Positions 51,796 to 61,943 are shown, counted from the stretch's first letter. The stretch: DNA of 64,000 nucleotides from Brevibacterium sp. 'Marine' (GCF_012844365.1 NZ_CP051626.1:2046001-2110000), one strand, 5' to 3'. Made by a program: numbers and translations. Notes: generated by a model from the letters alone, not told the origin.

Positions 51796-52749
51796 TCAGC
51801 CCTGGGCCGAGAGGATGTCGACGACGAAGATCAGGGTCGAGTTCCCCGGGATCGAATCATTGCCCTGTTCGCCGTACCCCTTGTCCGGCGGGACGACGAG
51901 GACGACTTGGTCGCCGACCTTCTGCCCGACGAGTCCCTCGTTCCAGCCGTCGATGACCTGAGCCTCGCCGACCGGGGCGACGACGAAGGGCTGTCCGCCC
52001 TTCTTCCAGTTCGAGTCGAAGGTCTTCGACGTGTCGTCCCAGAGCCAGCCGGAGTACTTCACGGCGACGCTCTGGCCCTTCTTGACCTCGTCGCCTTCGC
52101 CTTCGATCGTCGTGTAGGTCTCAAGTTCGGTCGGCTTCTTGCCCTTCGGCTTCGAGATCGACGGTGCACCGTCGTCGCCCCACTTCACGGTGACGGGGTT
52201 GTCCGACTGATCGGCCTTCTTGCCCTGCGCCCGGGTCAGCGGCTTCTTCGCGTCCTCGATGTCGATGACGTAGACGAGCGTCTGTGAGGCTTCGCCCTGC
52301 TGGGCGCTGCCGTTGAGCGACATCATCACGCGTGATCCGACCTTGACGTCGATGAGTGCGTTGTAGAGGTCTTCGGAGATCTGGGACTTGTCCATGGGGA
52401 AACCGGCTGCGGCGTCCGAGTCGTAGCTGGATTCGACGGTCTTGCCGGTCGTGCCGGAGACCAGCGTCATCTGTGCCGTGACCTGTTCGCCGTCGGCGAT
52501 CTTGTCGCCGGTGCCCTTTGTGAGCACTTTCCTCTCGGTCTTGTCCATGACCAGCGGTGCCTCGAAGCTGACCTCGGGCTTCTTCCCGATCTTGCCGTCG
52601 ACGGTGATGTCGTCGAGGCTGGTCGACTTCGCGTCCTGAGCGGCCACCGACGGCGGAGGTGTGGTCGAGTCCTCGGACTCATCACCCTGCCCGCAGGCCG
52701 AGAGCAGCAACAGGCCCGCCGCGATGGCGCTGAGCACTTTGGTGCGCAC
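51796..52749 (-). CDS. Lipoprotein with two FKBP-like domains
   Basis: 317 aa. The signal peptide ends in the lipobox LLLLSACGQG, Cys at residue 19, so it is anchored outside the membrane. The first half holds a degenerate FKBP-like domain (KGTGDKIADGEQVTAQMTLV), with few active-site residues kept. The second half is a full FKBP domain (KKGQSVAVKYSGWLWDDTSK; GWNEGLVGQKVGDQVVLVVP; GYGEQGNDSIPG). It should fold exported proteins. Confidence 0.93.
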   Translation of the reverse strand: MRTKVLSAIAAGLLLLSACGQGDESEDSTTPPPSVAAQDAKSTSLDDITVDGKIGKKPEVSFEAPLVMDKTERKVLTKGTGDKIADGEQVTAQMTLVSGTTGKTVESSYDSDAAAGFPMDKSQISEDLYNALIDVKVGSRVMMSLNGSAQQGEASQTLVYVIDIEDAKKPLTRAQGKKADQSDNPVTVKWGDDGAPSISKPKGKKPTELETYTTIEGEGDEVKKGQSVAVKYSGWLWDDTSKTFDSNWKKGGQPFVVAPVGEAQVIDGWNEGLVGQKVGDQVVLVVPPDKGYGEQGNDSIPGNSTLIFVVDILSAQG

Positions 52750-52813
52750 TGGTTTCCTTTCGTCACGCGAAGGCCGTGCCCGGATAGGGGCCAGACCGGA
52801 TCACAGGGCGATC

Positions 52814-54217
52814 TTACAGGCCCGCGATGAGTGTTTCCGCCTGCGGGTGCGTCGTGGCGAACGGGTCCTTGAGTGCGACTGCTCGACCGGATTCGTCGTT
52901 GAGACGCAGGTGCACCCAGTCGACGGTGTAGTCGCGTCGGGCGGCATGGGCTGCGCGGACGAATTCGCCGCGGATCGCCGCCCGCGTGCTCGCCGGGGGC
53001 GTGTCCTTCGCTCGTTCGGCCGCCTCGGCGGGGACGAGGCTCTTCGCCATTCCGGCGGCTTCGAGCTTGGGAAACAGCCCCGTTGCGGGTGTGATGTCAT
53101 GGAAGGCGATGTCGAGGCGGTGGATGCGCGCATCGGCGATATCGGTGATTCCGCGCTGCATGGACCGTTCGATGAGGGTGCGTTTCATCACCCAGTCGAT
53201 CTCCGTGTCCACGGTCGAGAAGTCCTGCGCTTCGACGGCGGTGAGCATCCGCGTCCACAGGTCGATGATGTAGCGGGCGAGTTCGTCGTCGCCGAGGCTG
53301 TGCTCCCCTGATTCCACGATCCGCTGTGCCCGGTCCCGGTAGTCGGCGAGCAGTCCCAGCGGCGTCGTCGTGGTTCCGTCCGTGCGTTCGAGCACGACCC
53401 GTCCCGTGAGATCGCGGGCGACGAGGCGGATATCGCGCACCGGGTGGCGCAGCCCGTTCTCCGGGATCCGCGCCCCCTGTTCGATGAGGTCGAGCATGAG
53501 CACCGCGGATCCGATCTTGAGCGCCGAGGTGGCCGTCGACATCGAGGAATCACCGACGATGACGTGCAGCCGCCGGTACTTCTCCGCATCGGCGTGCGGT
53601 TCGTCGCGGGCGTTGATGATCGGACGCGACCGTGTCGTCGCCGACGACAGTCCCTCCCACATGACATCGGATCGGCCGGAGAGGCCGAACATCATCTCCG
53701 ACCGGTCGGCTTCCTCGTCGGGGGTGAAGGCCGAACGGCGCGGAATCACGGCTCCGGCCCCGACGAGCAGCTGCCGGGTGACGAGGAAGGGCAGCAGCAC
53801 CGTGGTCAGCCGGTTGAAGTCCAGGGTGCGGCGGATGAGGAAGTTCTCGTGCGACCCGTAGGAGTTGCCAGCCGCATCCGTGTTGTTCTTGACCATGTGC
53901 ACACGTCCGCCGATGCCGTCGGCGTCGAGGGCGGCCTGCGCCTTGTCCAGCAGGTCGATCATCAGACCTTCGCCGGCCCGATCCTGAGCGAGCAGGTCGC
54001 CCAAGTCATCGCATTCGGCGGTCGCGTACTCCGGGTGGGAGCCGACGTCGAGGTAGAGGCGCGACCCGTTGGGCAGGAACACGTTCGACGACCTGCCCCA
54101 TTCGACCACTGGGCGGAAGAGATAGCGGGCGATCTCCTCGGGGCCGATGCGCCGACCCTCGGGGTCGGCGGTGTGGGCGAGTCCGTATTCGGTTTCGAGC
54201 CCGTAGATGCGTGCCAT
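52814..54217 (-). CDS. pafA: Pup-protein ligase PafA
   Basis: 467 aa glutamine-synthetase-fold ligase that joins the C-terminal Glu of Pup to lysines of target proteins using ATP. It opens RIYGLETEYGLAHT with the metal Glu residues, and SHPEYATAE, KNNTDAAGNSYGSHEN and MMFGLSGRSDV follow in family order. It lies directly after prcA (no gap). Dop, its homologue, lies further upstream in the same run. All catalytic segments look intact. Confidence 0.97.
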   Translation of the reverse strand: MARIYGLETEYGLAHTADPEGRRIGPEEIARYLFRPVVEWGRSSNVFLPNGSRLYLDVGSHPEYATAECDDLGDLLAQDRAGEGLMIDLLDKAQAALDADGIGGRVHMVKNNTDAAGNSYGSHENFLIRRTLDFNRLTTVLLPFLVTRQLLVGAGAVIPRRSAFTPDEEADRSEMMFGLSGRSDVMWEGLSSATTRSRPIINARDEPHADAEKYRRLHVIVGDSSMSTATSALKIGSAVLMLDLIEQGARIPENGLRHPVRDIRLVARDLTGRVVLERTDGTTTTPLGLLADYRDRAQRIVESGEHSLGDDELARYIIDLWTRMLTAVEAQDFSTVDTEIDWVMKRTLIERSMQRGITDIADARIHRLDIAFHDITPATGLFPKLEAAGMAKSLVPAEAAERAKDTPPASTRAAIRGEFVRAAHAARRDYTVDWVHLRLNDESGRAVALKDPFATTHPQAETLIAGL

Positions 54218-54907
54218 TCAGTCCTCCCGCAGTGCGCTCATCGCCGCATCGTCGAGGCGGCGGAACGTGCGCTGCTTGGTCGTCGTGCGGTCGAGGACGG
54301 CGGCCTCGAGTGCGTCGGTGGCCACGATCGCCTGGCTCGCGGCACCCAACGCGGTCACACCGTGGTTGAACACCTCGCGCAGTGTCATCTGCGAGCTGCG
54401 CACCCTGGCCAGGGATGCCGTGATCGCATCGGCTTGGCCGCCGATGGCCACATGTTCGGTCTCGTCGATGACGGATCCGTCGTAGCTGAGCCGGTAGAGC
54501 TGGTCGGTCTCCGGTGCGAGTCCGAGTTCGGCGACGACGAGTTCGACCTCGAAGGGCTTCGACTCGGTGGTGAAGACTCCGGCCAGGGTCTGCGCGTACG
54601 CATTCGTCAGCCCGCGAGCGGTGACGTCGGTGCGGTCGTAGGAGTATCCGCGCAGGTCGGCGTAGCGGACGCCGGCCTGCCGCAGGGTCTCGAATTCGTT
54701 GTATTTGCCGACGGCGGCGAAGCCGATCCGGTCGTAGATCTCAGCGATCTTGTGCAGCGTCGGTGACGGGTTCTCCGCCAGCAGCAGGATGCCTGCGTCG
54801 AAGCGCATGACGACGACGGACCGACCGCGGGCGATGCCCTTGCGGGCGAAGTCGGCCCGGTCCTTCATCAGCTGCTCGGGCGAGACGTAGAACGGTGCCT
54901 GACTCAT
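54218..54907 (-). CDS. prcA: 20S proteasome alpha subunit
   Basis: 229 aa, forming the outer rings and gate of the 20S core. The N-terminal gate helix PFYVSPEQLMKDRADFARKG and the ARGRSVVVMRF start of the fold are typical. The family's GAGKYNEFE-type stretch appears as AAVGKYNEFETLR. It has no catalytic Thr, as expected. It starts 34 bp after prcB and abuts pafA. The C-terminal acidic tail of mycobacterial PrcA is shorter here. Confidence 0.96.
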   Translation of the reverse strand: MSQAPFYVSPEQLMKDRADFARKGIARGRSVVVMRFDAGILLLAENPSPTLHKIAEIYDRIGFAAVGKYNEFETLRQAGVRYADLRGYSYDRTDVTARGLTNAYAQTLAGVFTTESKPFEVELVVAELGLAPETDQLYRLSYDGSVIDETEHVAIGGQADAITASLARVRSSQMTLREVFNHGVTALGAASQAIVATDALEAAVLDRTTTKQRTFRRLDDAAMSALRED

Positions 54908-54941
54908 CGACGATCCTTTCGCGGTGACTGTGCCGCACTCA

Positions 54942-55739
54942 TCACCGGGCGCTGGCCGTGCGGCGGTCGACGACCTCGGTGGCGGTGTCCAAGACGGTGG
55001 CCGAATCGACCTCGGTGACCCCGTTCTCGAGGTCGACGGTGACGATCGTCGGGGCGATCTGCCGGACGAAATCCGGTCCGCCCGTCGCCGAGTCGTCGTC
55101 GGAGGCGTCGAAGAGAGCCTCGACGGCCACGGAGATCGCCGAGGGTGTGTCGAGGTCGGCCCTCCACAGCTTCTTCAGCGCCCCGCGGGCGAAACGGGAA
55201 CCGGACCCGATGGAATGGAATCGGTGCTCTTCGTACTTTCCGCCGGTGACGTCGAAGCTGAAGATCTGGCCCTGTCGTGTGGAGTCGTCGACTCCGGCGA
55301 ACATCGGGACGACGGTGAGTCCCTGCATCGCCAGGCCGAGGTTTCCGCGCAGCATCGCAGCCAAGCGGTTGGCTTTGCCGTTGAGCGAGAGACGGGCGCC
55401 TTCGATCTTCTCGTAGTGTTCGAGCTCGAGTTGGAAGAGCCGGATGAGGTCGAGTGCGACCCCGGCGGTGCCGGCGATGCCGATGACGGAGTAGTCGTCG
55501 GCTGCTTTGACCTTCTCCATCGAATGCGAGGCGATGAGGTTGCCGATGGTCGCTCTCCGGTCACCGGCCATGAGGATTCCGCTGGCCGTGCGGAAGCAGA
55601 TGATGGTCGTGCCCTCCGGGGACTGTTCGGCCAGATCCCGGGCTCCGGGGTGCGGCAGCGCTTCGGGCGCCAGGGAGCGGGCGAGTTCGACGAAGGAGTT
55701 GCTCGTCGAACTCAAGAATGCAGGAGGGAATCCTGCCAT
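54942..55739 (-). CDS. prcB: 20S proteasome beta subunit
   Basis: 265 aa catalytic subunit. A 43-residue propeptide precedes Thr1 in SPEGTTIICFRTASG, with cleavage expected between Gly43 and Thr44. The catalytic Asp/Lys follow in MAGDRRATIGN. The chosen ATG (MAGFPPAFL) starts 1 base after the pup stop; a longer open frame upstream overlaps pup and is not protein-like. Together with PrcA it makes the alpha7-beta7-beta7-alpha7 particle. Confidence 0.97.
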   Translation of the reverse strand: MAGFPPAFLSSTSNSFVELARSLAPEALPHPGARDLAEQSPEGTTIICFRTASGILMAGDRRATIGNLIASHSMEKVKAADDYSVIGIAGTAGVALDLIRLFQLELEHYEKIEGARLSLNGKANRLAAMLRGNLGLAMQGLTVVPMFAGVDDSTRQGQIFSFDVTGGKYEEHRFHSIGSGSRFARGALKKLWRADLDTPSAISVAVEALFDASDDDSATGGPDFVRQIAPTIVTVDLENGVTEVDSATVLDTATEVVDRRTASAR

Positions 55740-55740
55740 C

Positions 55741-55932
55741 TCATTGGCCGCCCTTCTGCACGAAGTTCTTGACGAACTCCTCCGCGTTCGACTCGAGCAC
55801 ACCGTCGATCTCGTCGAGGATGGAATCGACGTTCTGAGTGTTGATCTGTCCCTGCACGGCCTCCGGCGGATCGACGGGTGCATCTCCCCCACCGGACGAT
55901 TTGTCTCTCTGGACCTGTTCCTGCGAGCTCAT
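55741..55932 (-). CDS. pup: Prokaryotic ubiquitin-like protein Pup
   Basis: 63 aa, disordered protein tag. It starts MSSQEQVQRDKSSGGG, has the helical Mpa-binding part VDSILDEIDGVLESNAEEFV, and ends VQKGGQ. A C-terminal Gln means it must be deamidated by Dop to Glu before PafA can use it, and dop lies just upstream (11 bp). It overlaps the regulatory reach of prcB, whose start is 1 base after its stop. Confidence 0.98.
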   Translation of the reverse strand: MSSQEQVQRDKSSGGGDAPVDPPEAVQGQINTQNVDSILDEIDGVLESNAEEFVKNFVQKGGQ

Positions 55933-55943
55933 CTCACACTCCT

Positions 55944-57473
55944 TCAGTCGTTCTTCGAATTCAGTCTATCGACTCCGAGTGCCTTCAGCAGGCCCTCGGC
56001 GGTCGCGATTCCCTCTACCCGATCGGCGAGCAGCTCCCGGGTGCCTTTGAGAGGTTCGTGCATGGGCAGACGCACCACCCCGAGGGATTCCGCGTTGACC
56101 ACGAGCGAATCCCAGCTCGCGGCCACCAGATCGTCCCCGAGGCGGCTGACCGCCACGGAGCGCAGGAATGCGCGGGTCCCGTCGGGAGCGTTGGTCACGG
56201 CGGCTTCGACTTCGGCGTCGGTGGTCAGCCGCCGGATGCGCCCGGCACGTTCGAGCTTGTGGAAGAGCCCTTTCTCCGGGCGCACATCGTGGTACTGGAC
56301 GTCGATGAGGGCCAGCTTCGGATGGTCCCAGTCGATTCCCTCACGGGAGCGGTAGCCCTCGAGCAGGACCCATTTGGCGACCCAGTCGATGGAGTCGACC
56401 AGAGTCCTCGGGTCGGTCGAGAGACCGTCGAGGAATCGGCGCCATTCGGCGAGCACCTGACTCGTCTCGGCATCATCGGGATCCGCGTGTTCGAGGCAGG
56501 CTGAATAGAAGGCCTCTTGGATCTCGAGCGCCGTTGCCGTCGTCCCGTCGGTCAGCGGCAGCGGGGCGGTCAGGCTGAGGTCGTGGCTGACATCCCACAG
56601 CGACTGCAGGGCATCGGCGAGTTCGATCCGCGGTGCCAGCCCCGCTTCGATGAGGCCGAGGACGAGGGAGGTCGAGCCGAAGCGGACGAACGTGGCGGGC
56701 TCCGCCAAGGTGGCGTCGCCGATGATGACGTGCAGCCGACGGTACTTCGCGGGATCGGCGTGCGGTTCGTCACGAGTGTTGACGATCGGACGCCGCAGGG
56801 TCGTCTCGAGTCCCACCTCGGCTTCGAAGAAGTCCGCTCGGGATGAGATCTGAAAGCCCTTGCCCTCGCCTTCGCGGCCGATGCCGACCCGTCCCGATCC
56901 GCACAGGATCTGCCGGGTGACGAAGAAGGGGACGAGGCCGGCCACGAGGTCGCCGAAGTCGGTGGACCGGTCGACGAGGTAGTTCTCATGGGTGCCGTAG
57001 GAGGCTCCCTTGGAATCAGTGTTGTTCTTGTACAGATTGACCGGTTCCGCGCTCTTCTCCAGCGTCCGCACCGATTCGAGGGCGACGAGGTCGCCGGCCC
57101 GGTCGAAGGTGACGATATCGCGAGGGGTGAGCACTTCCGGGGAGGAGTATTCGGGATGAGCGTGGTCGACGTAGTAGCGGGCGCCGTTCTCCGTGACGAC
57201 GTTCGCCAGGTACTGGGCTTCGACATCGTCCTGCGGGAGATGGGTCAGCTGCGAGACGTCCGCATCGGCGATGTTCATGAAGAAGCCGCGAGCGTCGGCC
57301 AGCGGAGACTCGGTGGCGAAGTCCCAGAAGTTCTGGGACGACTTCAGTCCGCGCGGACCGGCATAGGCGTCGACGACACGAGCCGAGTCCCGCATCGGGT
57401 TCGCCCGCGGGTTGCCGGGCTGGCTGAGGCCGAACTCCGTCTCGGCTCCCATGACGCGTCTGACTCTGAGCAT
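55944..57473 (-). CDS. dop: Pup deamidase/depupylase Dop
   Basis: 509 aa PafA homologue that deamidates the Pup C-terminal Gln and removes Pup from tagged proteins. MGAETEFGLSQPGNPRAN at the start, the extra loop of about 35 residues after it (AGPRGLKSSQNFWDFATE) and HAHPEYSSPE distinguish it from PafA. KNNTDSKGASYGTHENYLVD carries ATP-site residues. ATG is chosen for GGAGGAG six bases upstream, five codons inside a longer frame. First of dop-pup-prcB-prcA-pafA. Confidence 0.97.
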   Translation of the reverse strand: MLRVRRVMGAETEFGLSQPGNPRANPMRDSARVVDAYAGPRGLKSSQNFWDFATESPLADARGFFMNIADADVSQLTHLPQDDVEAQYLANVVTENGARYYVDHAHPEYSSPEVLTPRDIVTFDRAGDLVALESVRTLEKSAEPVNLYKNNTDSKGASYGTHENYLVDRSTDFGDLVAGLVPFFVTRQILCGSGRVGIGREGEGKGFQISSRADFFEAEVGLETTLRRPIVNTRDEPHADPAKYRRLHVIIGDATLAEPATFVRFGSTSLVLGLIEAGLAPRIELADALQSLWDVSHDLSLTAPLPLTDGTTATALEIQEAFYSACLEHADPDDAETSQVLAEWRRFLDGLSTDPRTLVDSIDWVAKWVLLEGYRSREGIDWDHPKLALIDVQYHDVRPEKGLFHKLERAGRIRRLTTDAEVEAAVTNAPDGTRAFLRSVAVSRLGDDLVAASWDSLVVNAESLGVVRLPMHEPLKGTRELLADRVEGIATAEGLLKALGVDRLNSKND

Positions 57474-57490
57474 CTGATTCTCCTCCACGG

Positions 57491-57498
57491 TCTAGACT
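57491..57498. promoter_or_regulatory. Shared promoter core between dop and the DUF3054 gene
   Basis: TCTAGACT in the 32-base divergent gap. On the plus strand TAGACT (57493-57498) lies 7 bases before the GTG of the DUF3054 gene, a leaderless arrangement. On the minus strand the same TCTAGA core could serve as the dop -10. Confidence 0.45.
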
Positions 57499-57505
57499 CG
57501 GGGAC

Positions 57506-57910
57506 GTGGCAACGAAGAAATCTCATCTCCCCATCGCACTGATCGTCGACCTCATCCTCGTGGTTCTGTTCACGATCGTCGGTCATTACACACATTCTCA
57601 CAATTTCGATCCGCAGGGGCTGATGACCACGGCGTGGCCGTTCGTGGCCGCCCTCGTCATCGCCTGGCTGCTCACGGCCGTCTGGGATCGGCCGATCGCT
57701 CCGCTGGCCACGGGCACCGGGGTCTGGGCGGTCACCGTCCTCGTCGGACTCGTCCTGCGCGGAATCACCGGAGCCGGCGGCGATCCGGGTTCGGTGCCGG
57801 TGAGCTTCATGATCGTCGCGACCTCGCTCAATCTCATCACTCTGGTCGGCTGGCGTCTCATCGCCACGGCCGTCTCCGGTGGTTCCGGCCGCCGCAAGCG
57901 CAGCCGCTGA
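57506..57910 (+). CDS. DUF3054 family membrane protein
   Basis: 134 aa, four hydrophobic helices (LIVDLILVVLFTIVGHYTH; AWPFVAALVIAWLLTAVWD; GVWAVTVLVGLVLRGITG; ATSLNLITLVGWRLIATAV), ending in a basic GRRKRSR tail. Function is unknown. It sits on the opposite strand between dop and mpa. Predicted leaderless with GTG start. Confidence 0.87.
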   Translation: MATKKSHLPIALIVDLILVVLFTIVGHYTHSHNFDPQGLMTTAWPFVAALVIAWLLTAVWDRPIAPLATGTGVWAVTVLVGLVLRGITGAGGDPGSVPVSFMIVATSLNLITLVGWRLIATAVSGGSGRRKRSR

Positions 57911-57918
57911 GCCCCGAT

Positions 57919-59571
57919 TCAGACGAGATCGGAATTCGGCCGCACCTCGGCGATATCGGTCTCATACGGCACGGTCGGGGCTCCCCTGGTCGTGTCGAGG
58001 TGCATCATCCGCAGATGAGTGACCCGTTCGCCCTTGCGCCCGGAGATCCGTGCCCATTCGTCGGGGTTCGTCGTGTTCGGCAGGTCCTCGTGTTCGCTGA
58101 ACTCTTCGGCGATCGCATCCTCGAAATGCCCGGGGTGCAGACCGCGTTCTCCGGTGTCGAGCAGCGACTTGATCGCCGCCTTCTTCGCCCGGTCGACGAT
58201 GTTGTGGATCATCGCCCCGGAGGCGAACGCAGAGAAGTGGAGGACTTCCTTCGACCCGTCGGCGTAGCTGACCTCGACGAATTCGTTCTCCGGGGTTTCG
58301 GCGAACATCCGTTCGACGCAGCTGTCGATGAGTGACGAGACCGCCTCGGCGGGCGTATCGTGACCGGCGAGCACGCTCGAGTGCAGCGGCAGCTCGGCGG
58401 TCAGATACTTCTCGAAGATGTCGCGGGCCGCCTCGGCGTCGGGGCGTTCGATGCGGATCTTCACATCGAGTCGGCCGGGGCGCAGGATCGCGGGGTCGAT
58501 GAGGTCCTCACGGTTCGAGGCGCCGATGACGATGACGTTGTCGAGCTGTTCGACGCCGTCGATCTCGGTGAGCAGCTGCGGGACGATCGTCGTCTCCACG
58601 TCCGAGGACTTGCCGGTGCCGCGGGTGCGGAACAGTGATTCCATCTCATCGAAGAACACCACGACCGGGAACCCGGCTGAGGCCTTCTCCCGCGCCCGGG
58701 CGAAGATCAGGCGCAGCTGGCGTTCGGTCTCGCCGACGTACTTGTCCAGCAGCTCCGGGCCTTTGATGTTGAGGAAGTAGGTCTTGCTCGTGCGGACCGT
58801 CCCGGTGCGATCGGCCAGGGAGTTCGCCACGGCCTTCGCGATGAGCGTCTTTCCGCAGCCGGGAGGCCCGTAGAGCAGAATCCCCTTGGGCGGTTTGAGT
58901 CCGTGCTCGGTGTAGAGCTCGGGATGTTCGAAGGGCAGTTCGACGGCATCTTTGATCTGCTCGATCTGGTCGGCCAGTCCGCCGATGTCCGAGTACGTGA
59001 TGTCGGGGACCTCTTCGAGCAGCAGCGAGGACACCTCGGGCTTCTCGACGACCTGCAGGGCGTAATGGGTGCGGGTGTCGACGACGACGGCATCGCCGAC
59101 GCGCAGCCCTGCGTCGACGAGATCGGCGGCGAGGGTGAAGACCTGCTCGTCATCGCCGGGGGCTCCGACGAGGATCCGCTGGGAATCGACGAATTCGCGG
59201 ACGTTGACGACCGATCCCACGGGCGGGAAGTCGCCGGTGCCGATGATGACGAGACCTTCGGACAGGAGCACATCGGCTCCGGCCCGCAGACTCTCGGGCT
59301 CGACCTCGGGGGCGACGGCCACACGCATCCGGCGACCGCCGACGATGACATCGGCAGTCACCGCGTTCTCGCCGAGGGCGATGAGTGTGCCCCAGTTGTT
59401 CGGCGGCTCGGTCAGGCGCCTGGCCTCCTCCTTGATCCTGCCGAGCTCATCACGGGCCGTGCGCAGAGTCTTCGACAGTGCCTCATTGCGTTTTCCCGCT
59501 GTGTAGAGCTGCTGGCGCAGGGACGCGGTGTCCTCGCGCAGCTTCTTCACTTCGGTCGTGGTCTCTGTCAT
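57919..59571 (-). CDS. mpa: Proteasome-associated AAA ATPase Mpa/ARC
   Basis: 550 aa hexameric unfoldase that threads pupylated proteins into the 20S core. The N-terminal coiled coil ([20 protein letters not shown], to about residue 50) binds Pup; double OB domains follow; the AAA module has Walker A GPPGCGKT and Walker [10 protein letters not shown], and the arginine-finger area [18 protein letters not shown]. The C-terminus reads RPNSDLV, not the QYL end that docks mycobacterial Mpa to the proteasome. Its ATG overlaps the trmI stop (ATGA). Confidence 0.96.
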   Translation of the reverse strand: MTETTTEVKKLREDTASLRQQLYTAGKRNEALSKTLRTARDELGRIKEEARRLTEPPNNWGTLIALGENAVTADVIVGGRRMRVAVAPEVEPESLRAGADVLLSEGLVIIGTGDFPPVGSVVNVREFVDSQRILVGAPGDDEQVFTLAADLVDAGLRVGDAVVVDTRTHYALQVVEKPEVSSLLLEEVPDITYSDIGGLADQIEQIKDAVELPFEHPELYTEHGLKPPKGILLYGPPGCGKTLIAKAVANSLADRTGTVRTSKTYFLNIKGPELLDKYVGETERQLRLIFARAREKASAGFPVVVFFDEMESLFRTRGTGKSSDVETTIVPQLLTEIDGVEQLDNVIVIGASNREDLIDPAILRPGRLDVKIRIERPDAEAARDIFEKYLTAELPLHSSVLAGHDTPAEAVSSLIDSCVERMFAETPENEFVEVSYADGSKEVLHFSAFASGAMIHNIVDRAKKAAIKSLLDTGERGLHPGHFEDAIAEEFSEHEDLPNTTNPDEWARISGRKGERVTHLRMMHLDTTRGAPTVPYETDIAEVRPNSDLV

Positions 59572-60638
59572 CGATCCTCCTTCGGCCCTGTGCTGCTGGT
59601 CGGGCTGTCTGTGACATCTGTGGGCTGCGCGTCTGCGGAGCCTGCGGGGTCGGTGCGCAGGCGTCTGCCGGCCTCGCGCATCACCCGGCGCAGCTTCTTC
59701 CCGTGTGCGGTGCGGGTGCCGATGGCTGCCTCGGTGACTTCCGGTTCCGTCCACGCCGCCACATCCTCGGCGGCCGCGGTGGCTCCCTGGGGACGTTTCT
59801 TCTTCTCCAGCGGGCTGATGCCATCGGCCATCCGGCGGGCCATGATGAGGAACCCGGTGTGGGCGATCATCCGGTGGTCGGGGCGGACGGCGAGTCCGTC
59901 GACATGCCAGCCGCGGACCATGGCCTCCATGGACTCGGGTTCGGCGAACTTGCCGGAAGCGCGCAGGGCTTCGACGAAGCGGGAGAGCTGCGGGACGGTG
60001 GCCACGTAGGCGATGACGATTCCCCCGGGTGTCAGGGCTTCGCTGACCGCCTCGAGCGTGTTCCAGGGGGTGAGCATGTCGAGGACGACGCGGTCGACGC
60101 TGCCGGGGCCGAACGTCTGCGGCAGGGTCTGTGCGAGATCGCCGACGGTGACCGACCAATTGTCCGGTTCGCCGTCGAAGAAGTCGGCGATGTTGCCGGC
60201 CGCGATCGTCGCGAACTCCTCACGCAGTTCGAACGAGTGGACGGATCCGTTCGGGCCCACGGCTCGCAGCAGCGCCATCGACAGGGCTCCGGATCCGACG
60301 CCGGCTTCGACGACGACTGAGCCGGGGAAGATATCGCCGAGGGTGACGATGAGACCCGAATCCTTCGGGTAGACGACTGCGGCGCCACGGGGCATGGAGA
60401 GCACGAAGTCTTCGTAGCGCGGGCGGAAGACCTGGAAGTCGATTCCCCCGGAGTTCGCGACGATGATTCCCTCGGTGCGCCCGATGATGTCATCGTGGCT
60501 GATGAGGCCCTTGTTCGTGTGGAAGTGCTCACCCGGGGAGAGCACGAAGGTGTGCATCCGGCCCTTGGGATCGGTGAGTTGGACCTTCTCTCCGGCGCCC
60601 AGAACGCGCGGGGGCCGGGAATGGAGTGGCTGAGTCAT
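59568..60638 (-). CDS. trmI: tRNA (adenine(58)-N1)-methyltransferase TrmI
   Basis: 356 aa, against about 280 for mycobacterial TrmI; the extra length is a C-terminal Arg/Thr/Pro-rich tail of about 70 residues. It makes m1A58 in tRNA. The N-terminal [20 protein letters not shown] and the SAM motif [20 protein letters not shown] (about residue 110) are characteristic. It is co-transcribed with mpa by a 4-bp overlap, as in relatives. No PafBC-type box is apparent. Confidence 0.95.
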   Translation of the reverse strand: MTQPLHSRPPRVLGAGEKVQLTDPKGRMHTFVLSPGEHFHTNKGLISHDDIIGRTEGIIVANSGGIDFQVFRPRYEDFVLSMPRGAAVVYPKDSGLIVTLGDIFPGSVVVEAGVGSGALSMALLRAVGPNGSVHSFELREEFATIAAGNIADFFDGEPDNWSVTVGDLAQTLPQTFGPGSVDRVVLDMLTPWNTLEAVSEALTPGGIVIAYVATVPQLSRFVEALRASGKFAEPESMEAMVRGWHVDGLAVRPDHRMIAHTGFLIMARRMADGISPLEKKKRPQGATAAAEDVAAWTEPEVTEAAIGTRTAHGKKLRRVMREAGRRLRTDPAGSADAQPTDVTDSPTSSTGPKEDR

Positions 60639-60683
60639 GATGAGTCCACTCTACGCTGGTGAGGATTGCCTCACACAACCGGT

Positions 60684-61844
60684 TCAGGCTGCGAGCAGCT
60701 CGTCGAAGAACTCCTGCAGGTCGATGACTCCGACGAGGGTGTTGCCGTCCATGACCAGGCTGAACTGCGCCTTGGGTCGGTGCGTGAGCGATTCGAGCAG
60801 GTGCGGGGCGGTGATGTCCTTCGGCACGCCGATCCACCCGGCCAGGGGGCGGGCGACCTCACCGGCGGGAACGGCGTCCAGGGTCTCGGCGAGTCGACCC
60901 GCTGCGGCGTGTCGGTCGACGAGACCGTACGGCAGACCCTTCTGATCGAGGACGACGATGAGTGTGCGCTCCTTCGCATTCCCGAGCGTGTTCGCATAGT
61001 CGAGTGTGTCGGCCAGGTCGGCGTCCCAGGTGGCGGCGATCGCCGGTTGGATGACCTGGGCGAGGTCGTAGGTCTCCATCTTCCGGGCCCGTTTGGCGTG
61101 GGTTGCGGCATCTCCGGCGGAGAACCACAGCATGATCGCGATGAGAGACATCCAGGCGACGGTCAGCGGGTCGGGTCGATCGCCGGCCAGCAGCGGGGTG
61201 ATCACCGACCAGCCGATGAAGCCGACGGCGATGATGCGGCCGACCCAGCTGGCCACGATCGTGCCCAGAAACTGTGACCCGGTGATGCGCCACATGATCG
61301 CCTGCAGCGCCCAGCCGCCGTCGAGCGGGATGCCCGGCAGCAGGTTGATGGCGCCGAGGGCGACGTTGGCGAAGGTGACGGCGATGAGCAGCAGCCACGG
61401 CACCGAGGTGGGGCTGGCGGCACTGAGGCACCACCATCCCAGCAGGGCGAGAACGATGTTGACGATGGGGCCGACGATGGAGATGACGAAGCTCGTCATC
61501 GCCGCTTTGTCACGCGGGTTGTCCATCTGCGGTTCGAACCGGGTGAACCCGCCCCAGATGTTCAGCTCGATCGCGGCGACCTTCTGCCCGTAGAACTGAC
61601 CGGCGACGCCGTGAGCGAGTTCGTGGAGGAAGACGGAGGCGAAGAGGAGCACGGCGTAGGCGAAGGCGACGAACCAGGCCCCGATGCCCAGATCCGGTCG
61701 GACCTGGTTGAGCCACGGAGTGAAGAGGATGGTGATGACGATGGCGGCGAGGAACCACGACCACGCCAGAATCACCGGAGCGCCGAGGACGGTGCCCAAG
61801 CGCAGACCCGATGACGCACCGGGGTGGTGGTTTTTCGCGGCCAT
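60684..61844 (-). CDS. Site-2-protease-family zinc metalloprotease with CBS domains
   Basis: 386 aa intramembrane M50 peptidase. The zinc motif HELAH (FLHELAHGVAGQFYG) lies in the third helix, and the distal metal Asp is in PGIPLDGGW. Five to six membrane helices are followed by two cytoplasmic CBS units (about residues 245-385), which usually bind adenosyl ligands. Such proteases release membrane-bound regulators; the substrate is unknown. GGAGG precedes ATG. Confidence 0.93.
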   Translation of the reverse strand: MAAKNHHPGASSGLRLGTVLGAPVILAWSWFLAAIVITILFTPWLNQVRPDLGIGAWFVAFAYAVLLFASVFLHELAHGVAGQFYGQKVAAIELNIWGGFTRFEPQMDNPRDKAAMTSFVISIVGPIVNIVLALLGWWCLSAASPTSVPWLLLIAVTFANVALGAINLLPGIPLDGGWALQAIMWRITGSQFLGTIVASWVGRIIAVGFIGWSVITPLLAGDRPDPLTVAWMSLIAIMLWFSAGDAATHAKRARKMETYDLAQVIQPAIAATWDADLADTLDYANTLGNAKERTLIVVLDQKGLPYGLVDRHAAAGRLAETLDAVPAGEVARPLAGWIGVPKDITAPHLLESLTHRPKAQFSLVMDGNTLVGVIDLQEFFDELLAA

Positions 61845-61943
61845 TGAAGGGGTTCCTCCGGTCGATGTCGTGGTCAGCGGACCACTGAGGGTCGGTTACT
61901 CAGCCTAACAGCGACGACGCTCCGACCGCTGGTCGCCACGTCG

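Noticed and set aside
57911..57960. A frameshift that would restore QYL at the Mpa end
   Set aside because: Neither of the other two frames encodes QYL near the stop.
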